From the NCBI GenBank assembly GCA_021286925.1, contig JAJTBL010000138.1, forward strand, positions 1 through 5,375: DNA of 5,375 bases, written 5' to 3'. A program made the translations under genes and the position numbers. This DNA is from Spirochaetia bacterium (GTDB lineage Bacteria > Spirochaetota > Spirochaetia > Treponematales > Rectinemataceae). The notes beneath the pieces were generated by a model. That model saw only the letters and a program-made list of their open reading frames with translations. It made no database searches and was not told where the DNA came from. Below are positions 1 to 5,051 of this stretch, one piece after another (positions within the stretch are counted from its first letter, which is position 1; every line of letters starts with the position of its first letter).

Positions 1-45
1 CAATAAAAAAGCTCTTCCAGAACCCAGCTGGGTTTGAAAGAGCTT
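1..45 (-). terminator. Rho-independent terminator after gyrA
   Basis: An 8-bp outer stem (9-16 with 38-45) and a 5-bp inner stem (21-25 with 30-34) with an AGCT loop are separated by a small asymmetric internal loop (17-20 against 35-37). On the minus strand the hairpin is followed by six T (10 down to 5) and then ATTG. It begins about 30 nt after the gyrA stop codon, so it should end the gyrB-gyrA transcript. The plus strand has no T-run after the stem, so it looks one-directional. The window begins within the T tail. Confidence 0.9.
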
Positions 46-75
46 AACTTTCCGAACATTATAATTGTCTAAAAC

Positions 76-2673
76 TTATTCCTGTTCCGATTCTTCAGAG
101 GCTGTTGGGTCTTCAGCGCTTCCACTGTCTCCGTCTTCTGTATCTACGGGCAGGATTAAGGATTCATTCTCAGGCAGGGCTTCAATCGAATCTTCCGGCG
201 CCCCATCGAGCTCAGTATCTGGAGTTTCATCCCCGGCCTGCTTCTTGCCTTCTTCCCGGACAATTTTATCCAACCCAATGACATAATCCGGCGGATCAAT
301 ATTCACGACGCGGACACCGCGGGCGTTCTTGCCCAAAATCCGAACAGATTCAGCTTCAATCTTGATGGTCTTCCCCATCGAGGTGATCACCATGATTTCA
401 TCATCGCTGCTGACCGAAATGGCGCCGATAACTTCGCTCGACACATCATCGGGAACATAAATCATTTGGCCTCGTGTTCCTCGTCCATGCGGGTTGAAAT
501 TATCATAAGCGACGCGCTTGCCATAGCCATTTGCGGTCACCAGCAGCATGGTTTCTTCGTCATTGACACGAAGCATGGCTGTCAACTCGTCATCTTCCGC
601 CAGCATGATGCCGCGGACGCCGCGGGAAGCCCTACCCATCTCACGAACCTGCTCTTCATGAATTCTCAATGCCTGGCCTTTTCGGGTAATCAGAACAACC
701 TGGTCAGAGCCGCCGGTCAGACAGGCAGAAACCAGTTCATCCCCCTCGTCCAGGTGGATTGCAATGATACCGCGCGTTTTCGCATTCACAAAATCCCGCG
801 TTGCAACCTTCTTGACGACGCCTTTTAAAGTGCCCATCAGCAGGAACTGCGTATCCGAGAACCCTTTGAAGTCGATTACCGCTGAAATTTCCTCATTCGG
901 CGAAATGGCAAGCAGACTCTTTACGTGCGCCCCGCGCGCCTGGCGGCTGGATTCAGGAATTTCATGAACTTTCAGCCAGTATGCCTTGCCCGCGCTTGAA
1001 ATGAACATGAGATAATCATGGGTATTGGCAATAAACAGCTGTTCAACAAAATCATCTTCAATCAGGCTGGTTGAGTTCGAACCTTTGCCGCCGCGGCCCT
1101 GCGATCGATACAGATGCACCGAAACGCGCTTGATAAAGCCCTTGTTGGAAATCAGAATTGCCATCTCTTCTGGCTTGATCAAGTCTTCGATATTGATCTG
1201 CTCGACATTGTTAGCAACGATTTCGGTTCTTCGGTTATCGCCATATTTCTTTGCTATATCAAGAGTTTCGTTTTTAATAACCTCGAGAATCCTGGCATCG
1301 CTGGCAAGCAGTTCTTTGAGATAGGCAATCCGTGCTTCGATCTCATTCAATTCGGCCATGAGCTTTTCAGTCTCAAGGCTGGTCAGCCGGCCGAGACGCA
1401 TATCAATGATAGCTTGCGCCTGCACCTGTGACAACTCAAACCGCTTTTCAAGCGCTGTCCGCGCGATTTCGACGTTCTTGCTGGCCTTGATGATAGCCAC
1501 TACTTCATCGATATTCTGCAGAGCGATTACCAAGCCGCGCAAAATATGCGCCCGCTCTTCAGCCTTCCGCAATTCAAATTGCGACCGCCGGGTGACGACA
1601 TCGAACCGATGTTTTACGAAATAATGAATTAATTCTTTTAAGGATAAGCACTTAGGTCTACCATTAACCAGTGCCAGGTTGATGATGCCGAACGTGGATT
1701 GCAGCGGCGTGTGGGTGAACAGCCGGTTCAGAACCAGCTTGGGAATCGCGCCTTTTTTCAGTTCGAGAACTATTCGCAAACCTTCACGATCGCTTTCATC
1801 ACGCAGATCCGAGACGCCTTCCAGAACCTTGTCGCGCACCAAATCAGCGATTCGCGTAATCAGTGTGGTTTTATTCAGTGCATAGGGAATTTCGGTAAAA
1901 ACAATCTGCTCTTTGCCGTTTTTCAGGGTCTCCAGAATAAACTTGCCGCGAACAATGACCTTTCCGCGGCCTGTTTCATAAGCATCTCGGATGCCGGAGC
2001 GGCCATAGATGATTCCGCCCGTCGGGAAATCAGGACCTTTTATAAACCGCATCAACCCTTCGGTGTCGATATCCGGATTTTCTATATAGGCTGCGATAGC
2101 TTCGGCAACTTCGACCAGATTATGCGGCGCCATGTTGGTGGCCATACCGACCGCAATACCTGAGGAGCCGTTGACAATGAGGTTCGGAAACGCTGACGGC
2201 AAGACACTGGGTTCTTTGAGCGATTCGTCGTAGTTGGGAACAAAATCGACGGTCTCTTTGTCCAGATCAGCGAGCATTTCTTCGCCAAGCCGGCTGAGTT
2301 TAGCCTCGGTATATCGACTGGCCGCGGGCGGATCGCCGTCAATTGAACCAAAGTTACCCTGACCATACACCAGTGGATAGCGAAGAGAAAAATCCTGCGC
2401 CATTCGAACCAAGGCGTCGTACAAGGAAAGATCCCCGTGCGGATGGTATTTTCCCATCGCATCACCGGTAATACGGGCGCTCTTCTTGGTTGAAGCGTTA
2501 TTGCGCAGGCCCAGCTCTTCCATCGCGAAGAGCAGACGCCGATGCACGGGCTTGAGCCCGTCCCGGACATCCGGAAGCGCTCGCGCCACGATAACCGACA
2601 TGGCATAGGTCAGATAGTCGGTCTTGACTTCGTCTTCAATGGGGACATGTATGATTTTGCCTGGTTCTGCCAT
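76..2673 (-). CDS. gyrA: DNA gyrase subunit A (GyrA)
   Basis: Breakage-reunion subunit of the A2B2 type II topoisomerase that introduces negative supercoils using ATP; cytoplasmic and nucleoid-associated. The 865 aa are close to the family norm (E. coli 875). The N-terminal winged-helix/tower domain holds the catalytic pair Arg120-Tyr121 (RYTE). The quinolone region, residues 66-105, contains GKYHPHGD. Six beta-pinwheel blades follow from about residue 500 (repeated G-x-x-K/R motifs near 512, 562, 618, 665, 717, 768). The GyrA-box QGRGGKG at 525-531 differs at one residue from the classic QRRGGKG and marks gyrase rather than ParC/topoisomerase IV. The tail, 807-865, has 22 Asp/Glu against two Lys. 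Leu82 replaces the quinolone-contacting Ser (E. coli Ser83), while Asp86 (E. coli Asp87) is kept. The ATG is supported by AGGAA 8 nt upstream. It is the second gene of the gyrB-gyrA operon, and no frameshift is seen. Confidence 0.98.
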   Translation of the reverse strand: MAEPGKIIHVPIEDEVKTDYLTYAMSVIVARALPDVRDGLKPVHRRLLFAMEELGLRNNASTKKSARITGDAMGKYHPHGDLSLYDALVRMAQDFSLRYPLVYGQGNFGSIDGDPPAASRYTEAKLSRLGEEMLADLDKETVDFVPNYDESLKEPSVLPSAFPNLIVNGSSGIAVGMATNMAPHNLVEVAEAIAAYIENPDIDTEGLMRFIKGPDFPTGGIIYGRSGIRDAYETGRGKVIVRGKFILETLKNGKEQIVFTEIPYALNKTTLITRIADLVRDKVLEGVSDLRDESDREGLRIVLELKKGAIPKLVLNRLFTHTPLQSTFGIINLALVNGRPKCLSLKELIHYFVKHRFDVVTRRSQFELRKAEERAHILRGLVIALQNIDEVVAIIKASKNVEIARTALEKRFELSQVQAQAIIDMRLGRLTSLETEKLMAELNEIEARIAYLKELLASDARILEVIKNETLDIAKKYGDNRRTEIVANNVEQINIEDLIKPEEMAILISNKGFIKRVSVHLYRSQGRGGKGSNSTSLIEDDFVEQLFIANTHDYLMFISSAGKAYWLKVHEIPESSRQARGAHVKSLLAISPNEEISAVIDFKGFSDTQFLLMGTLKGVVKKVATRDFVNAKTRGIIAIHLDEGDELVSACLTGGSDQVVLITRKGQALRIHEEQVREMGRASRGVRGIMLAEDDELTAMLRVNDEETMLLVTANGYGKRVAYDNFNPHGRGTRGQMIYVPDDVSSEVIGAISVSSDDEIMVITSMGKTIKIEAESVRILGKNARGVRVVNIDPPDYVIGLDKIVREEGKKQAGDETPDTELDGAPEDSIEALPENESLILPVDTEDGDSGSAEDPTASEESEQE

Positions 2674-2681
2674 GACCGTAG

Positions 2682-2686
2682 TTCCT
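2682..2686 (-). promoter_or_regulatory. gyrA ribosome-binding site overlapping the gyrB stop
   Basis: AGGAA on the minus strand lies 8 nt before the gyrA ATG. Its first two bases are the last two of the gyrB TAG stop (2685-2687). The arrangement fixes the gyrA start and suggests that ribosomes finishing gyrB help load gyrA, giving coupled subunit synthesis. The coupling is inferred from spacing. Confidence 0.8.
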
Positions 2687-4592
2687 AAATATCGAGGTTG
2701 GAGACTGCCAGCGCATTCTCCTCAATAAACTGCCGCCGCGGCTCAACCTGCTCGCCCATCAGGGTTGTGAACATCTGGTCAGCCAGAACAGCGTCTTCCA
2801 TGGAAATCTGAATGATATTGCGGCGCTCCGGATCCATCGTTGTTTCCCAGAGCTGTTCAGGGTTCATTTCACCAAGACCCTTATACCGCTGAACCGCGAT
2901 CTTTGAGGGATCTTTTTCAACGCCCGAAAGTATCCTGTCTTTCTCGTCATCATCGTATGCATATCGTATTTCTTTATCCCACGATATTTTATAGAGCGGC
3001 GGCATGGCGAGATAGACATGCCCGTTCAGAATAAGCGGTGTCATGTAGCGGAAAAAGAAGGTCAGCAGAAGCGTCCGTATGTGCGAGCCGTCAACATCGG
3101 CATCAGCCATGATGATAACCTTATGGTACCGCAGTTTGCTCACATCGAATTCATTCCCGATACCTGCGCCGAGGCTGGCGATGATCGGCTGGAGCTTGTC
3201 GTTGCCGATAACCTTGTCGATTCGAGTCTTTTCGACATTCAGCATTTTCCCCCAGAGCGGCAGAATAGCCTGATACACGCGATTTCTGCCCATTTTGGCG
3301 GAACCGCCTGCCGAATCACCCTCGACAATGAAAATTTCGCACTTGGTTGGGTCTTTTTCCTGGCAATCCGCCAGCTTGCCCGGCAAACTTGCACTGTCCA
3401 GCAGGTTTTTCCGCCTGGTCAGCTCGCGAGCCTGCCGCGCCGCAATCCTTGCCTTGGCCGCAAGAACGCATTTTTCCAGAATGGCGTTGACAATTTCCGG
3501 ATATTTCTGGAAGTACAAATCCAGCTGATCCGAACAGAACCCATCGACGATGCCCTTGACCTCGCTGTTTCCCAATTTTCCCTTGGTCTGGCCTTCAAAC
3601 TGCGGTTCCATGACCTTGACCGACAAAACCGCTGTCAGACCCTCCGAAACATCGTCAATCGACAGTGTCTCGTCAAGCTTCTTGACGTATTTCGATTTTT
3701 TGAAAAATTCGTTGACAGTCCTGGAGAGTGCAGCTCGGAAGCCGGTCAAATGTGTCCCGCCTTCCCTCGTATTGATGCCGTTGACATAGGAAAAGACAAT
3801 TTCATTGAAACTATCGTTATACTGCAGGCCGACTTCTATTTCGACATCATCGCGGGTCCCATGGAAGTAGACAACATCCTTGTGCAAAACATTCTTGTTT
3901 TTATTGAGGTGCTCGATGAATTGCCGCAATCCGCCCTCGAACTTGAATTCGATGCTCTTGGGCGTACTGAGCCGTTCATCAACCAGAATGATTTTGACAC
4001 CCTTGTTGAGGAAGGCCAATTCGCGGAGCCGGTTTGAAAGCACATCATAGCTGTAGACGGTTTCTTCAAATATTGTCGGGTCGGCTTTAAAACGCACCAC
4101 GGTGCCCCGGCGGTCGGTAACGCCGATTTCCGCAACCGGGTCAACAGGAATGCCTTCCCGATATTTCTGAAAATAAAGCTTGCCATTGAGATGAACCTGG
4201 ACTTCCATCCAGGAAGACAAAGCGTTGACGACGGAAACGCCGACACCATGCAGACCGCCCGAAACCTTGTAGTTCTTTTTGTCGAACTTGCCGCCCGCAT
4301 GCAGCCGCGTCATGACCAGTTCCAAGGCGGAAATACCTTCGGTAGGATGCAGATCAACCGGAATGCCTCGGCCATTGTCTTCAACCCGAACAATGTCATT
4401 CCGTTCAAGGACGACAAGGACGTCGGTGCAATAGCCAGCAAGTGCTTCGTCAATCGAGTTATCCACAACCTCATAGACAAGGTGATGAAGCCCGTCTATG
4501 CCCGTTGAGCCGATATACATGCCCGGGCGCTTTCTGACCGCCTCGAGGCCTTTCAATACTTGTATTGTACTTGCCGAGTAGTTCGAATCCAT
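2685..4592 (-). CDS. gyrB: DNA gyrase subunit B (GyrB)
   Basis: ATPase subunit of gyrase. The GHKL ATP-binding domain (about 1-220) shows Glu41 and Asn45 (YEVVDNSIDEA), Asp72-Asn73-Gly74-Arg75-Gly76 (DNGRGIP), the glycine-rich lid near 111-118 (SGGLHGVG) and Gly163-Thr164. A transducer domain follows to about 390. The TOPRIM domain has Glu424-Gly425-Asp426 (EGDSAGG) and the metal-binding Asp497/Asp499/Asp501 (DADVDG). The C-terminal QRYKGLGEMNPEQLW motif is at 568-582. Its 635 aa match the short GyrB type without the roughly 170-residue enterobacterial insertion. Odd residues: Trp447 in PLWGK, where E. coli has Lys447 and many bacteria have Arg, and Leu135, where alignment puts E. coli Arg136. 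The ATG at 4590-4592 has AGGA 5 nt upstream. It is the first gene of the operon. ParE is the alternative, but the adjacent gyrA with a GyrA-box and the origin location favour GyrB. Confidence 0.98.
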   Translation of the reverse strand: MDSNYSASTIQVLKGLEAVRKRPGMYIGSTGIDGLHHLVYEVVDNSIDEALAGYCTDVLVVLERNDIVRVEDNGRGIPVDLHPTEGISALELVMTRLHAGGKFDKKNYKVSGGLHGVGVSVVNALSSWMEVQVHLNGKLYFQKYREGIPVDPVAEIGVTDRRGTVVRFKADPTIFEETVYSYDVLSNRLRELAFLNKGVKIILVDERLSTPKSIEFKFEGGLRQFIEHLNKNKNVLHKDVVYFHGTRDDVEIEVGLQYNDSFNEIVFSYVNGINTREGGTHLTGFRAALSRTVNEFFKKSKYVKKLDETLSIDDVSEGLTAVLSVKVMEPQFEGQTKGKLGNSEVKGIVDGFCSDQLDLYFQKYPEIVNAILEKCVLAAKARIAARQARELTRRKNLLDSASLPGKLADCQEKDPTKCEIFIVEGDSAGGSAKMGRNRVYQAILPLWGKMLNVEKTRIDKVIGNDKLQPIIASLGAGIGNEFDVSKLRYHKVIIMADADVDGSHIRTLLLTFFFRYMTPLILNGHVYLAMPPLYKISWDKEIRYAYDDDEKDRILSGVEKDPSKIAVQRYKGLGEMNPEQLWETTMDPERRNIIQISMEDAVLADQMFTTLMGEQVEPRRQFIEENALAVSNLDI

Positions 4593-4597
4593 ACCTG

Positions 4598-4601
4598 TCC
4601 T
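4598..4601 (-). promoter_or_regulatory. gyrB ribosome-binding site
   Basis: AGGA on the minus strand lies 5 nt before the gyrB ATG, inside CAGGACAGG (4594-4602). A second AGG sits almost against the ATG. The spacing supports the chosen start, which also gives the expected short N-terminus before the conserved QVLKGLEAVRKRPGMYIG segment. Confidence 0.7.
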
Positions 4602-4678
4602 GGATGGAAAAAAATGTTGTTGCAGAGATGGCTTTGTACTTTATGACGATGCCAAAACCCACAGCCCTGAACATAAGA

Positions 4679-4707
4679 AGTATATCCTTTTACTGCCATA
4701 GAGTAAA
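4679..4707 (-). promoter_or_regulatory. Sigma-70-like promoter of gyrB-gyrA
   Basis: On the minus strand, TTTACT (-35, 4702-4707; 4 of 6 to TTGACA) is separated by exactly 17 nt from TATACT (-10, 4679-4684; 5 of 6 to TATAAT). Initiation would fall near 4672, leaving a leader of about 80 nt with no obvious structure or leader peptide. The upstream edge lies about 33 bp from the first DnaA-box cluster, so DnaA bound there could influence gyrase transcription. That last point is inference. Confidence 0.7.
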
Positions 4708-4740
4708 GCACGCGACAGCGCACCGGATCTGTAAGAAAAA

Positions 4741-4794
4741 CTATACACAGGTTGTGGATAACTTGTGTATAAATTGTTGCTAACCTGTTTGTAT
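4741..4794 (-). repeat. DnaA-box array 1, 11-bp phased
   Basis: Four units start at 4753, 4764, 4775 and 4786, exactly 11 bp apart, written on the plus strand as TGTGGATAA, TGTGTATAA, TGTTGCTAA and TGTTTGTAT. The first two are perfect DnaA boxes read on the minus strand (TTATCCACA, TTATACACA), and the next two decay to 7/9 and 5/9. An opposite-orientation near-box CTATACACA lies at 4741-4749. Together with the box at 4764 it makes an 8-bp inverted repeat (4742-4749 with 4764-4771) around the central perfect box. One helical turn per unit puts successive sites on nearly the same face, fitting cooperative DnaA binding. Confidence 0.8.
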
Positions 4795-4857
4795 CCAGTG
4801 GACAGCTTTTTTGAGTGCAACCGGGAGAAAGAATAATTAATTTCGCCCAACCTGAAT

Positions 4858-4866
4858 TGCTATAAT
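4858..4866 (+). promoter_or_regulatory. Possible extended -10 promoter toward dnaA
   Basis: TGC followed by a perfect TATAAT (4861-4866) forms an extended -10 element on the plus strand. The sequence 17-18 nt upstream (around 4837-4843) is a poor -35, which extended -10 promoters can tolerate. The dnaA leader would be about 180 nt. The motif sits at the edge of an AT-rich unwinding region where TATAAT can arise by chance. An alternative is TTGCCA (4957-4962) with TACAGA (4981-4986), 18 nt spacing, closer to dnaA but with a weak -10. Confidence 0.4.
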
Positions 4867-4910
4867 ATTTCTTTATATTATTTATATTTAGAATTGTTAA
4901 AATTGTGTTT
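4861..4910. other. AT-rich DNA unwinding element (candidate)
   Basis: Positions 4861-4902 contain only 3 G/C in 42 bases, far more AT-rich than the surroundings. The stretch holds two pairs of 9-bp tandem repeats: TTTATATTA/TTTATATTT (4872-4880, 4881-4889) and AATTGTTAA/AATTGTGTT (4892-4900, 4901-4909). Short AT-rich repeats beside DnaA boxes are typical of the site where an origin first opens. It lies between the two DnaA-box arrays, about 70 bp from array 1 and 90 bp from array 2. Confidence 0.65.
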
Positions 4911-4927
4911 GCTATACAACTTGCGAA

Positions 4928-4947
4928 ATTTTTCCTGATTTTTCGTC
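4928..4947 (+). repeat. 10-bp tandem repeat with phased T-tracts
   Basis: ATTTTTCCTG (4928-4937) is followed directly by ATTTTTCGTC (4938-4947), then ATTCG. The two T5 tracts are spaced by 10 bp, close to one helical turn, so the segment may be slightly curved. It lies between the AT-rich element and DnaA-box array 2. With only two tracts the bend would be modest. Confidence 0.5.
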
Positions 4948-4983
4948 ATTCGGGGCTTGCCAAAGAGACCAAAGTGCGCATAC

Positions 4984-4995
4984 AGATATAGATAT
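4984..4995 (+). repeat. Tandem AGATAT hexamers beside array 2
   Basis: AGATAT occurs twice in direct succession (4984-4989, 4990-4995), then CGATTG runs into the first box of array 2. Short repeats next to a strong DnaA box are where accessory DnaA contacts (6-mer or trinucleotide motifs) are found in some origins. The match to any such consensus here is weak, so the function is only a suggestion. Confidence 0.4.
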
Positions 4996-4999
4996 CGAT

Positions 5000-5041
5000 T
5001 GTGGAAAACCTGTGGATAGGTTGTTGATTATTTGAGGATTT
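5000..5041 (-). repeat. DnaA-box array 2, 11-bp phased
   Basis: Units start at 5000, 5011, 5022 and 5033, again exactly 11 bp apart and in the same orientation as array 1: TGTGGAAAA, TGTGGATAG, TGTTGATTA and TGAGGATTT on the plus strand. Read on the minus strand the first is TTTTCCACA, a common strong box, and the second is CTATCCACA (8/9). The third (7/9) and fourth (6/9) are degenerate. The array ends just before the dnaA ribosome-binding site, so DnaA bound here could repress its own gene, as known for dnaA in several bacteria. That use here is inferred. Confidence 0.75.
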
Positions 5042-5042
5042 C

Positions 5043-5048
5043 GGGGAG
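5043..5048 (+). promoter_or_regulatory. dnaA ribosome-binding site
   Basis: GGGGAG ends 3 nt before the dnaA ATG, a short spacing. GAGGA at 5034-5038 is an alternative 13 nt upstream. The reading frame has a TGA at 5025-5027 and no ATG, GTG or TTG between it and 5052, so the ATG is the only upstream start available. The next in-frame ATG, Met28, would remove the first helix of domain I. Confidence 0.55.
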
Positions 5049-5051
5049 TTC

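Larger units (their letters stand above)
4741..5043. other. Probable chromosomal replication origin (oriC)
   Basis: The non-coding interval between divergent gyrB and dnaA (4593-5051, 459 bp) contains DnaA boxes at both ends and a central AT-rich unwinding segment. This is the usual content of a bacterial oriC next to dnaA. Seen directly: two exact TTATNCACA boxes (minus strand 4753-4761 and 4764-4772), a TTTTCCACA box (minus, 5000-5008), a CTATCCACA near-box (minus, 5011-5019) and several degenerate copies. Only one GATC (4725-4728) occurs between the gyrB and dnaA starts, so Dam/SeqA-type control is not suggested. The remaining bases (4593-4678 gyrB leader; 4795-4857 and 4948-4983 spacers) show no gene. 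Confidence 0.85.

Noticed and set aside
2082..2606. A 174-codon minus-strand open frame inside gyrA
   Set aside because: It is a frame-shifted shadow of gyrA with a Trp/Arg-rich low-plausibility translation. gyrA reads through intact in its own frame.
3018..4037. A 339-codon open frame on the plus strand
   Set aside because: It lies wholly antisense to well-conserved gyrB, its translation resembles no family I recognise, and it has no convincing ribosome-binding site. Long antisense frames are common opposite conserved genes of this composition.
4708..4722. Small GC-rich imperfect hairpin beside the gyrB -35 element
   Set aside because: The possible stem is only 3-4 bp with mismatches and has no T-run, so it is too weak to call a terminator or operator.
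4565..4783. A 72-codon plus-strand frame over the gyrB start and leader
   Set aside because: It begins inside gyrB antisense and ends within the DnaA boxes; nothing supports translation.
4471..4850. Small minus-strand frames crossing the gyrB promoter and DnaA-box array 1
   Set aside because: They overlap the promoter, the DnaA boxes or gyrB in another frame, have no good ribosome-binding site, and their translations are uncharacteristic.
4593..5051. Dam methylation or SeqA-type control of the origin
   Set aside because: Only one GATC (4725-4728) is present between the gyrB and dnaA starts, so there is no enrichment.
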